From contig UPXS01000007.1 of assembly GCA_900538355.1 (NCBI GenBank), positions 49,780 through 113,779 on the forward strand: DNA of 64,000 bases, given 5' to 3'. The stretch's first letter is position 1. Each line of letters begins with the position of its first letter. A program made the translations under genes and the position numbers. Origin of the DNA: an uncultured Veillonella sp. Its GTDB lineage: Bacteria; Bacillota; Negativicutes; Veillonellales; Veillonellaceae. Below the pieces are notes generated by a model. The model ran no database searches. It saw only the letters and a program-made list of their open reading frames with translations, and was not told the DNA's origin. Shown in pieces: positions 9,013 through 15,665 of the stretch.

Positions 9013-9540
9013 TTAATTAGATAAAGGTTCGTTAAAATACATATTATATGATTTATGAAATATATACATTGCAACTTCATAACTCGGAGAATATACAGGT
9101 GCTTTACCAGAAGGGGCTTTCCCAAATGGGAAAGAGGCTATAGAGGAAATTTTATTTCCATTTAAATCATATCGAATTAAAGTATTTATTTTAAACTTTA
9201 CTCCATTATCATTTGTAAATTCCCTTGCTAAATCATTAACTTCTTCAAATTTAAGTGCTAACATTTTTAAACTTCTATCATAATTAAAAAAAGAAGTCTG
9301 ATTCGCTTCTACAATATTGTTTTCATCATACCATATAGAATATACAGTAGCGTTAATGGCATAATATGGCGGATTATATCTTGATACAACAATCGTTGAG
9401 TTATCAACATACGCTTCATGCATTTGGTCTGAATACACTAATGTATACTGATTTGGATTGTTGCGCAATTCATTTAAAGAAATTGCATTACATGATAAAG
9501 GAATAAATAATATATAAATTAATATTAATAACTTCTTCAT
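9013..9540 (-). CDS. Exported prophage protein in the lysogeny operon, unknown function
   Basis: I do not recognise this 175-residue protein. The start MKKLLILIYILFIPLSCNA is a clear signal peptide; cleavage after CNA is more likely than lipidation, since the residue three before the cysteine is proline. The mature part reads like a small periplasmic beta-rich protein with the stretch VDNSTIVVSRYNPPYYAINATVYS. The ATG at 9540 follows GAGGGG and lies one base after the repressor stop, so the two are probably co-transcribed. Expression in the lysogen and export suggest superinfection exclusion or another lysogenic conversion trait, but nothing in the sequence proves it. Confidence 0.7.
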   Translation of the reverse strand: MKKLLILIYILFIPLSCNAISLNELRNNPNQYTLVYSDQMHEAYVDNSTIVVSRYNPPYYAINATVYSIWYDENNIVEANQTSFFNYDRSLKMLALKFEEVNDLAREFTNDNGVKFKINTLIRYDLNGNKISSIASFPFGKAPSGKAPVYSPSYEVAMYIFHKSYNMYFNEPLSN

Positions 9541-9541
9541 T

Positions 9542-9904
9542 CTACTTCCCCTCACGTTTCTTTAATCCCTCAATTAAATTAACTACAAAATCAATATCAT
9601 CTTTTGACATATCTTCAGCAGCATCAAACAGCAATCGCATATCAGGATTGTCCTTCAATCTATTTGCATATTCAGCTACTTCGGGGTCTATGTAATATGA
9701 ATCATTGTTTAAGCCCATTAATTCCTCTGGAGAAACATGCAAAGCTTCTGCAAATGCATAAATTTTAGATTGTGGTATATCAATTTTCCCGGCTTCAATT
9801 TTAGCAATGCTTGTTCTATCTTTATATCCTACTTTACGAGCTAATTCTTCTTGTGATAATTCTAATTTTTCTCGTAGAGCTTTGATATTGGCATATAGTT
9901 TCAT
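9542..9904 (-). CDS. Phage repressor, XRE/CI-type
   Basis: The 120-residue protein has an N-terminal helix-turn-helix of the XRE (HTH_3) type, about residues 6-62: IKALREKLELSQEELARKVG, then TSIAKIEAGK as recognition helix region, then YAFAEALHVSPEELMG. The last 55 residues form a short acidic C-terminal segment probably used for dimerisation. There is no LexA/S24 self-cleavage peptidase domain, which fits inactivation by the neighbouring ImmA-like peptidase. It is transcribed away from the Cro-like gene at 10060, with the 15-bp operators between them. Confidence 0.88.
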   Translation of the reverse strand: MKLYANIKALREKLELSQEELARKVGYKDRTSIAKIEAGKIDIPQSKIYAFAEALHVSPEELMGLNNDSYYIDPEVAEYANRLKDNPDMRLLFDAAEDMSKDDIDFVVNLIEGLKKREGK

Positions 9905-9955
9905 AGGTTTTACCTTTCTTTTTAATGCCCCTTACAAAGTAAATATATTATATAT

Positions 9956-9970
9956 GTGAAAAAAAATCAA
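9956..9970. promoter_or_regulatory. Operator-like site, repressor side
   Basis: GTGAAAAAAAATCAA matches the perfect operator at 10024-10038 in 12 of 15 positions and lies upstream of the leftward repressor gene, where it would overlap the repressor promoter region. It starts 33 bases from the next site. Confidence 0.5.
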
Positions 9971-9988
9971 CATTTTTGTAATTTATTG

Positions 9989-10017
9989 TTGACACATAAT
10001 CACCCATAAGGTATATT
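9989..10017 (+). promoter_or_regulatory. Rightward early promoter (PR-like) with overlapping operator
   Basis: TTGACA (9989-9994) and TATATT (10012-10017) are exactly 17 bases apart, an excellent sigma-A promoter pointing at the Cro-like gene. Bases 9989-10003 also match the 15-bp operator at 10 of 15 positions, including the AATCAC half site, so a repressor bound there would cover the -35 box. Confidence 0.8.
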
Positions 10018-10023
10018 ATAGAT

Positions 10024-10038
10024 GTGATTAAAAATCAC
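10024..10038. promoter_or_regulatory. Operator, perfect 15-bp dyad
   Basis: GTGATTAAAAATCAC is a perfect dyad with 6-base arms and a 3-base centre. It lies just downstream of the PR-like -10 box, at the expected start of transcription, 21 bases before the Cro-like start codon. The near-identical GTGATTTAAAATCAC recurs at 10259. Confidence 0.75.
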
Positions 10039-10059
10039 GTTATTAAAGGGGGTGAATAG

Positions 10060-10281
10060 ATGAAGAATTTAAAAGACGTGATTATTGAAAAAGGATTTCG
10101 TATCTCGTGGATAGCAAATCAGCTTAATATTACAAGATACACACTATACAATAAAATCAATGGAGTAACCGAATTTACGGCATCTGAAATTGCAAAATTA
10201 ACAGAAATCTTACATTTATCAAACCTTGAGGTTAAGTCTATTTTTTTTAAAAAGTATAGTGATTTAAAATCACATCAATAA
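10060..10281 (+). CDS. Cro-like HTH regulator
   Basis: This 73-residue protein consists almost entirely of a helix-turn-helix fold: WIANQLNITRYTLYNKING is the HTH, and the region TASEIAKLTEILHLS resembles the later helices of small phage regulators. It is the first rightward gene after the divergent control region, translated from an AAAGGGGG site 7 bases before the ATG. By position it should act as the lytic-side regulator competing with the repressor for the same operators. A perfect operator copy lies inside its last codons (10259-10273). Confidence 0.8.
   Translation: MKNLKDVIIEKGFRISWIANQLNITRYTLYNKINGVTEFTASEIAKLTEILHLSNLEVKSIFFKKYSDLKSHQ
10259..10273. promoter_or_regulatory. Second perfect operator inside the 3' end of the cro-like gene
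   Basis: GTGATTTAAAATCAC has the same perfect 6-3-6 dyad as the operator at 10024 and differs from it in only one centre base. It overlaps the last codons of the cro-like gene, 235 bases from the first copy. This suggests DNA looping or roadblocking of the early transcript. Confidence 0.65.
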
Positions 10282-10312
10282 TATTTAAAAGGTAATGCAA
10301 AGGAGTGTGGAC

Positions 10313-10555
10313 ATGCTAGTACAAAACAAACAAGATTTATCCATAGCCAATAAAGTCTATGGAAACACAGCAACTGTATTCGGTTGGGCTGGCCGAAATG
10401 CTGAGTATGCCAAGTACTGGCGAAAAATCATTAAAGATTATTTCGCAAAGCGGCATACAAGCAAACTTTATAAAAAATCTATCCACGGCAAAATCAGAGA
10501 ATGCCGTGAAGCAGATAGAATGGCAAAAATGGAGGCACATTATGCAAGAAATTAA
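10313..10555 (+). CDS. Small basic early phage protein, unknown
   Basis: I do not recognise this 80-residue protein. The second half is strongly basic (YFAKRHTSKLYKKSIHGKIREC) and the N-terminal half contains YGNTATVFGWAGRNAEYAKYW. No domain is evident. The ATG at 10313 is preferred over the in-frame ATG at 10295 because AAGGAG lies just before it. Its end overlaps the next gene by 14 bases, placing it in the early operon. Confidence 0.6.
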   Translation: MLVQNKQDLSIANKVYGNTATVFGWAGRNAEYAKYWRKIIKDYFAKRHTSKLYKKSIHGKIRECREADRMAKMEAHYARN

Positions 10556-10886
10556 AAAACAATTAAAAAAGCACATTCTGTACATTATGGAAACAGGAGC
10601 TACACCTCAGATACTTCCGGAATTAATCAGACAGTATGAAGTACTAGATGAAAAATATCCTGATTCCAAACAATCAATAGAATCCGCAAGTTTTGAACAG
10701 ACTTTTGAAGACCAACTACGAGGCCCCATTAAAGTGATTACTGCACTTTTAAAGAATAAGGCGACTAGAGATGGAAATTATCGTGAAGTAACTATTCGTG
10801 ATAATGAAGCGTTCCTTAGCGAACGTGATGCACGGCAACCTTTAGTAAGTAGTCATACAAAAGTTATTTATGAAGATAAAAAATAA
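10542..10886 (+). CDS. Early phage protein, unknown
   Basis: This is a hypothetical protein of 114 residues, predicted helical, starting MQEIKKQLKKHILYIMETG. The longer frame that opens at 10359 is rejected: it overlaps the previous gene fully, while GGAGG lies 6 bases before 10542. No conserved motif can be named. The stop codon overlaps the next start (TAATG), so it is translationally coupled to the HTH gene at 10886. Confidence 0.6.
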   Translation: MQEIKKQLKKHILYIMETGATPQILPELIRQYEVLDEKYPDSKQSIESASFEQTFEDQLRGPIKVITALLKNKATRDGNYREVTIRDNEAFLSERDARQPLVSSHTKVIYEDKK

Positions 10887-11188
10887 TGGATCCTGTTGTT
10901 TATACAATAAAGGACGTTGCTGAATTACTGCAATGCAGTGAAAGCAGCGTCAACAATTTAAGGGAACGTGGCGTCCTACGTGAAGTAAAAGGACTTCCGG
11001 GTGTCCGCTTCAATAAAAAAGAAGTTGAGTCCCTTGTAGGAATTGTGGACGAATACAGTCCACTACAATACAGGAAATTAGAAAAGGAGCGTGATAGCTT
11101 GCTTGAAGAAAACAAAAAACTCAAAAATGCTTTAAGAAAAATAACCAGTGATTTACTGGTTATGGTAGGAGGGGAGTTGAAGTTATGA
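10886..11188 (+). CDS. Helix-turn-helix protein with coiled coil (excisionase-like fold)
   Basis: Residues 5-50 (YTIKDVAELLQCSESSVNNLRERGVL, PGVRFNKKEVESLV read in two parts) match the HTH_17/MerR-like winged helix seen in excisionases and small phage DNA-binding proteins. Residues 60-90 are a charged heptad-type coiled coil (RKLEKERDSLLEENKKLKNA). It may be the excision factor or an early regulator; coiled-coil dimerisation argues slightly for the latter. It overlaps its neighbours at both ends (TAATG and ATGA). Confidence 0.65.
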   Translation: MDPVVYTIKDVAELLQCSESSVNNLRERGVLREVKGLPGVRFNKKEVESLVGIVDEYSPLQYRKLEKERDSLLEENKKLKNALRKITSDLLVMVGGELKL

Positions 11189-11346
11189 TTACTGCTTTAA
11201 AATGGGCCTCCTTTATATGGATTATCGGATCCATGGGGAGCCTAGAAATTGATAGGATTGGGTTTTTCCAGTTTCTATTACAAATCATTACAGGCGGACT
11301 CGTTTGGGTGTGCGCTGACGTATATGAAAAAGAAAACGCCCGCTAA
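11185..11346 (+). CDS. 53-residue membrane protein
   Basis: This short open frame starts MITALKWASFIWIIGSMG and ends ADVYEKENAR. Two hydrophobic segments (about 4-18 and 26-44) suggest a hairpin in the inner membrane. Support comes from GGAGGGGAG upstream and from the ATGA overlap with the previous stop. Function is unknown; the family cannot be named. Its last codons lie inside the hairpin at 11336-11366. Confidence 0.6.
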   Translation: MITALKWASFIWIIGSMGSLEIDRIGFFQFLLQIITGGLVWVCADVYEKENAR

Positions 11347-11366
11347 CCGGCAAGCTAAACGGGCGT
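11336..11366. other. GC-rich hairpin after the 53-residue membrane gene
   Basis: ACGCCCG (11336-11342) and CGGGCGT (11360-11366) are perfect 7-base arms around a 17-base loop, overlapping the stop codon of the preceding gene. No T-run follows, so it is a weak terminator at best. An mRNA-processing or pausing hairpin within the early operon is another option. Confidence 0.35.
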
Positions 11367-11406
11367 AGGCAAATTATACCTATAGAAATTATAACACGGA
11401 GTACAA

Positions 11407-11712
11407 ATGAAACGCATTGAAATCTTAATAGATGAAGCTAATCCAAATAAAAAGATAGGTATTAGCTATAACAAAGGCAGTTTTGAAAATAATGAAGAAG
11501 TATTAGCAGTACTTCTTGGTGCAACAATTGGATTTGTTAAAGAAAATGTACCAAATATTAACAAAGTTTTGTATCTTCAAGTTTGCATCGGAACAATGCA
11601 AACGTATCAAAAACAAATTATCTTTGACGAACGTTATAAAGATATGGATAGCAAAGATCCTTTTTATGACATTATTCAAATTTTAAAAAGTAAGGAGAAA
11701 ACAAATGAATGA
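11407..11712 (+). CDS. Hypothetical phage protein at head of recombination block
   Basis: A 101-residue protein starting MKRIEILIDEANPNKKIG. It has alternating hydrophobic beta-type segments (KIGISYNKGSF) and one helix (LAVLLGATIGFVKENV). No domain is recognised. It follows a 60-base gap without an obvious promoter and overlaps the next gene by 8 bases. Its place directly before the DNA-metabolism genes suggests an accessory role there, which is only an inference. Confidence 0.6.
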   Translation: MKRIEILIDEANPNKKIGISYNKGSFENNEEVLAVLLGATIGFVKENVPNINKVLYLQVCIGTMQTYQKQIIFDERYKDMDSKDPFYDIIQILKSKEKTNE

Positions 11713-12031
11713 AAAACAACAAGTCTTAAATCTAACTAATATTTGTGATGGAAAGCTAGAAGCTGAATTTGAGGAAATGTACAAAGATGCATTACGAAAA
11801 ATTTCAAAAGGTCAGAAAGCTAAAATCACCATCAATATTGAAATGTTACGAGTTCCAGATACTGATACCATCGTAGAACTTGGTTACAATATCAAATCAA
11901 CGTTACCAGCTATCTCACGTCGTGCTATCGGTTCTTATGCAGATGATTTCACTGTAAAAGTCGATGTCAACGAAAAGCCGGAATTGGAAGTCTTAACATT
12001 TAATAATTCAACTACAGAAAAGAGAGGTTAA
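11705..12031 (+). CDS. Hypothetical phage protein in recombination block
   Basis: A 108-residue protein beginning MNEKQQVLNLTNICDGKLE. It looks alpha-plus-beta: a helix (EFEEMYKDALRKIS), then strands (KAKITINIEMLRV, DDFTVKVDVNEKPELEVLTF). I know similar genes only as unnamed neighbours of phage recombination ATPases. It overlaps the gene before and lies 4 bases before the DUF2303-like gene. Confidence 0.6.
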   Translation: MNEKQQVLNLTNICDGKLEAEFEEMYKDALRKISKGQKAKITINIEMLRVPDTDTIVELGYNIKSTLPAISRRAIGSYADDFTVKVDVNEKPELEVLTFNNSTTEKRG

Positions 12032-12035
12032 CATA

Positions 12036-12752
12036 ATGGAAGAAAAATTTAACTTAAATGTACAAACAGAAAACGGTGAAGTAATTATTCGTCATGGTGA
12101 AGCCAATGAGGTATTCCAATATCACGGATTCAGATATGAACTTAGTAGTGCTGAATCATTCGTTAAAGGCGTAAAAGCTAAAGGCGACCCTAAGAAATCC
12201 GTTATTACATATTCAGATAGAAAAGTTGTAGCCGTAACAGACTGCACCGTAATTGATCGTACGCAAGACAAAATTGTATACGCATTTCAAAAAAGCGAAC
12301 AGTTTAAAGAATGGGATTCCATCTTTGATCTAAGTTTAACGCAAAAGGAAATGCTTGATTTACTCCGAATTCATGAACATGAAATCGAAGATTACGAAAA
12401 GCTTTTAATTGCTGTTAGAAACTTCAAATACGTAACACAAACGGAAGGCGATTTTACTCGAACTGATGATGATAACTATGTTATGAGCATCAAAGTAAAA
12501 GAAGCGGAAGGTACGTTAAAGATGCCTCGCTTTATCTTCGTAAACATGGTCATTCTTAATGAAAGCCAATTCACTCAAAAAATTGAAGTGCAATTAGACA
12601 TCATTAAGCCTAAAGACGAAGGGGATAAATTATCGTTCAAGTTATCTTGTCCAATTATGAATCGTTATATTAAAGATGCTATCAAAGCTGAAACTGATTC
12701 AATTAAATCTGAATTAGCCAATTACTTGTTATTGGCTGGTACTCAAGAATAA
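12036..12752 (+). CDS. DUF2303-like phage protein (tentative)
   Basis: The 238-residue product has the pattern of the DUF2303/YfdQ phage family: a mid-protein segment with paired strands (SVITYSDRKVVAVTDCTVID), the phrase AFQKSEQFKEWDSIF, and a C-terminal FKLSCPIMNRYIKDA region. The match is from memory and tentative. Position between small recombination genes and the SMC-like ATPase suggests a role in DNA recombination or ssDNA handling. An AGAGAGG site precedes the start. Confidence 0.55.
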   Translation: MEEKFNLNVQTENGEVIIRHGEANEVFQYHGFRYELSSAESFVKGVKAKGDPKKSVITYSDRKVVAVTDCTVIDRTQDKIVYAFQKSEQFKEWDSIFDLSLTQKEMLDLLRIHEHEIEDYEKLLIAVRNFKYVTQTEGDFTRTDDDNYVMSIKVKEAEGTLKMPRFIFVNMVILNESQFTQKIEVQLDIIKPKDEGDKLSFKLSCPIMNRYIKDAIKAETDSIKSELANYLLLAGTQE

Positions 12753-12763
12753 GGAGCAAATGC

Positions 12764-14080
12764 ATGGGAGAATCAATCAAAATTAATTCATTTGAATTAG
12801 AAAATGTAAAGCGTGTTAAAGCTGTATCTTATGAACCATCACCTAATGGATTAACCATTATTGGTGGGAAGAATGGCCAAGGGAAAACATCTATCCTTGA
12901 TGCCATTGCTTGGACCCTAGGCGGTGCAAAATTTGAACCATCTAGTGCAGTACGTGATGGAAGTTACAATCCACCTAAATTAGAAGTTAAGTTGTCTAAT
13001 GGACTAGTTGTTACACGTAGTGGCAATAGCAGCACATTAAAAGTCGTTGATCCAGAAGGTAAGAAATCTGGCCAACGGATTTTAGATGGGTTTATTGGAC
13101 AATTAGCCTTAGACCTTCCTAAATTTATGGAAATGAGTGACAAAGAAAAGGCCCAAGAATTATTAAAATTATTGGGCGTAGAAGACGAATTGAACAAACT
13201 CGAAGGTAAACACCAAGAGGTATATGCAAAACGTCATTCTATAGGGCAAATTGCCACTCAGAAAGACAAGTACGCTAAAGAATTAGTTGGTTATGATGAT
13301 GTACCACTTGAACCAATTAGCGCATCGGAACTTATCCAACAACAACAAACCATCTTATTGAAAAATGCAGAGAACCAAAAAAAGCGGAACAATGTGTCGG
13401 CCATTCAAGCTCAAATGGTTACTGTTAATAACTTGGTTGATGAAGCACAAAAGAAACTCGAAGAATTGCAAGCTAAACAAGCACAATTAGCGGAAGATTA
13501 CGACATCGCAACAACGGCAGCGAAAGACCTCGAAGATGAATCTACGGCTGAACTCGAGGAGCAAATCAAAAATGTTGATGCCATCAATCAAAAGGTACGT
13601 GCTAATCAAGAACGTGCAAGAGCATTGCAGGAAGCTGCTGATTACAAAGCAGATTATGACAACTTGACTGGTGAACTTGAAACTATCAGACAAGATAAAA
13701 ATAAGCTGCTTGAATCCGTACAAATGCCTTTGCCGGGATTATCAATCCAAGATGGCGTTCTTATTTATAATGATCGTCAATGGGACTGTATGAGCGGTGC
13801 TGAGCAGCTCAAAGTGGCTACGGCTATTGTTAGAGCTTTAAATCCTAAGTGTGGATTTGTGCTTATGGATAAACTTGAACAAATGGATGTAGACACCATG
13901 AAAGAATTTGGCGCATGGCTTGAATCGGAAGGCCTACAAGTCATTGCAACTCGTGTTACTAATAACCAAGATGAATGCTCCATCATTATTGAAGATGGAC
14001 ATATTAAAGGTGAAGAGTACAGTAATGTGGCGGCACCAGTTAATGAAACTAAACCTGAAAATGAATGGGGTGATTTTTAA
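12764..14080 (+). CDS. SMC/SbcC/RecF-like ATPase of the phage recombination block
   Basis: The 438-residue protein has split ABC-ATPase halves around a coiled coil. The Walker A motif GGKNGQGKTS is at residues 34-43. A long heptad-rich coiled coil spans about 175-310, the signature-like motif MSGAEQ is at 343-348, and the Walker B aspartate is D369 in VLMDK. The residue after that aspartate is Lys rather than the usual catalytic Glu; as far as I recall this occurs in related phage proteins. Proteins of this type support DNA end processing. The AAGGAG site fits, and the stop overlaps the next ATG. Confidence 0.8.
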   Translation: MGESIKINSFELENVKRVKAVSYEPSPNGLTIIGGKNGQGKTSILDAIAWTLGGAKFEPSSAVRDGSYNPPKLEVKLSNGLVVTRSGNSSTLKVVDPEGKKSGQRILDGFIGQLALDLPKFMEMSDKEKAQELLKLLGVEDELNKLEGKHQEVYAKRHSIGQIATQKDKYAKELVGYDDVPLEPISASELIQQQQTILLKNAENQKKRNNVSAIQAQMVTVNNLVDEAQKKLEELQAKQAQLAEDYDIATTAAKDLEDESTAELEEQIKNVDAINQKVRANQERARALQEAADYKADYDNLTGELETIRQDKNKLLESVQMPLPGLSIQDGVLIYNDRQWDCMSGAEQLKVATAIVRALNPKCGFVLMDKLEQMDVDTMKEFGAWLESEGLQVIATRVTNNQDECSIIIEDGHIKGEEYSNVAAPVNETKPENEWGDF

Positions 14081-15171
14081 TGAATATTACAACAGGTAAA
14101 CGAAAACGAGCGCAGAAGGTCGTTGTGTATGGCACCGAGGGGATTGGTAAAACAACCTTCGCTAGTCACTTCCCTGCTCCTGTATTTATTGATACAGAGA
14201 GCAGTACAGACCATTTAGATGTAGCTCGTACCGATAAACCTACATCATGGCAAATGCTAATTTCCTTTGTTAAGGAATTTGCAACAATGCCGGGTTTCTA
14301 TCGGACATTAGTCATTGACACTATTGATTGGGCAGAACAGCTATGTGTTGAATTTATCTGTGCTAAACATAATAAATCCGGTATTGAAGACTTTGGTTAT
14401 GGTAACGGTTATGTATTTGTCCGTGAAGAAATGGGGCGTTTCCTAAATCTACTTGATGAAGTTATCAACGCAGGTATGAATGTAGTTCTTACTGCTCACG
14501 CTCAAATTCGTAAGTTTGAACAGCCAGATGAACTAGGTGCATATGATCGCTTTGAATTGAAACTTGGTAAAAAGACAGGAAGTCAAACCTCTCCACTTAT
14601 TAAAGAATGGGCGGACATGGTACTCTTTGCCAATTATAAAAACGAAATCATTACGACTCAGACAAACAAAAAGAAAGCAACCAATGGTAAACGGTTGATG
14701 TACGCCACCCATAATCCTGCGTGGGATGCTAAAAACCGCCATGGATTACCAGATATGATGCCATTTGAATACAGTCAAATCGCTCATGTTATTCCAGATG
14801 ATATTTTACCAACTGCTGCAGTACAAGAAATAGCACAAGCCGCTAATAATGAATATGCTCCAGAAGTAATGAACGCTACTAAGGAACAAGTTGGTGAAGT
14901 TACTACAACACAACCTGTAACAGTACAATCGCAGGAAAATGTTGACACCAACAAAAACGAAACACCATTAGTTGAAACGGCTATTCCTAAACCGTTAAAA
15001 GACTTAATGGTTAAAGATGGTATCACATTAGAACAAGTTCAATCGGTAGTTACTGCTCGTGGTAAATATCCAGCAGGTACGCCATTTGAAAATTATGATC
15101 CAGAATTTGTTAACGGATGGATTATTCCATTCTGGCCCAATATTGTTGAAGCAATTAAGAAAGGAAATTAA
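14080..15171 (+). CDS. AAA_24/Sak4-like single-strand annealing ATPase
   Basis: This is a RecA-fold ATPase of the phage AAA_24 group, which includes Sak4 annealing recombinases. The Walker A motif GTEGIGKT is at residues 18-25, and the hydrophobic strand LVIDTIDWAE near residue 86 is the Walker B region. The core is about 240 residues; the last 110 are low-complexity then helical (TKEQVGEVTTTQPV, then LKDLMVKDGITLEQVQ). It is coupled to the SMC-like ATPase by TAATG and followed 5 bases later by the DUF669 protein, the usual Sak4 and ssDNA-binding protein pairing. Confidence 0.78.
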   Translation: MNITTGKRKRAQKVVVYGTEGIGKTTFASHFPAPVFIDTESSTDHLDVARTDKPTSWQMLISFVKEFATMPGFYRTLVIDTIDWAEQLCVEFICAKHNKSGIEDFGYGNGYVFVREEMGRFLNLLDEVINAGMNVVLTAHAQIRKFEQPDELGAYDRFELKLGKKTGSQTSPLIKEWADMVLFANYKNEIITTQTNKKKATNGKRLMYATHNPAWDAKNRHGLPDMMPFEYSQIAHVIPDDILPTAAVQEIAQAANNEYAPEVMNATKEQVGEVTTTQPVTVQSQENVDTNKNETPLVETAIPKPLKDLMVKDGITLEQVQSVVTARGKYPAGTPFENYDPEFVNGWIIPFWPNIVEAIKKGN

Positions 15172-15176
15172 TTATT

Positions 15177-15665
15177 ATGAAAGCACAACAAAGCAATTTT
15201 GAAACATTCGGTAAAGCAGAAGAAGTATATTCATTTGACCAACCTATTTTAGCGAAAGAACGTGAATATACGTTACTTGAAGCTGGCACGTATCCATTTG
15301 TAATCACAGATGTAGCAAAGAAATTCTATGAACCTAAAGAAGGTAGCAAGTTGCCATCTTGTCCACAGGCTCAAATTACCCTCGAAGTAGATGGCGGTGA
15401 TCAAGGTAAAACAAAATTGATTCATAACCTTTTCTATACGAAATCTACAATCTGGAAAGTTACAGAACTATTTATGGCTGTCGGTCTCGCTAAAAAAGGT
15501 GAAAACTACAACCCTGACCCTGACCAATTAATGGGTAAATCTGCTATGTGTGAGCTAACACAACAAGGCTATGTCAAAAATGACGGTAATAATGGTACTC
15601 GTAACGAAATTAAAAAATGCTTTGCAAACCCTAATGCTCAAGCAAATGGATATGGTGCATTCTAA
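15177..15665 (+). CDS. DUF669 protein, probable phage ssDNA-binding partner
   Basis: The 162-residue product fits the DUF669 family: an N-terminal LLEAGTYPFVITDVAKKFYEP segment read in parts, a central QITLEVDG strand, the KLIHNLFYTKSTIWKVTELFMAVGL region, and a C-terminal glycine/asparagine tail ending GYGAF, as in SSB-like proteins. DUF669 genes usually sit beside Sak4-like ATPases and act as ssDNA-binding proteins. The stop overlaps the next ATG (TAATG). Confidence 0.78.
   Translation: MKAQQSNFETFGKAEEVYSFDQPILAKEREYTLLEAGTYPFVITDVAKKFYEPKEGSKLPSCPQAQITLEVDGGDQGKTKLIHNLFYTKSTIWKVTELFMAVGLAKKGENYNPDPDQLMGKSAMCELTQQGYVKNDGNNGTRNEIKKCFANPNAQANGYGAF

Noticed and set aside
9013..9540. Lipoprotein call for the exported prophage protein
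   Set aside because: The cysteine in IPLSC has Pro at -3, unlike a lipobox, and a standard cleavage site follows at CNA.
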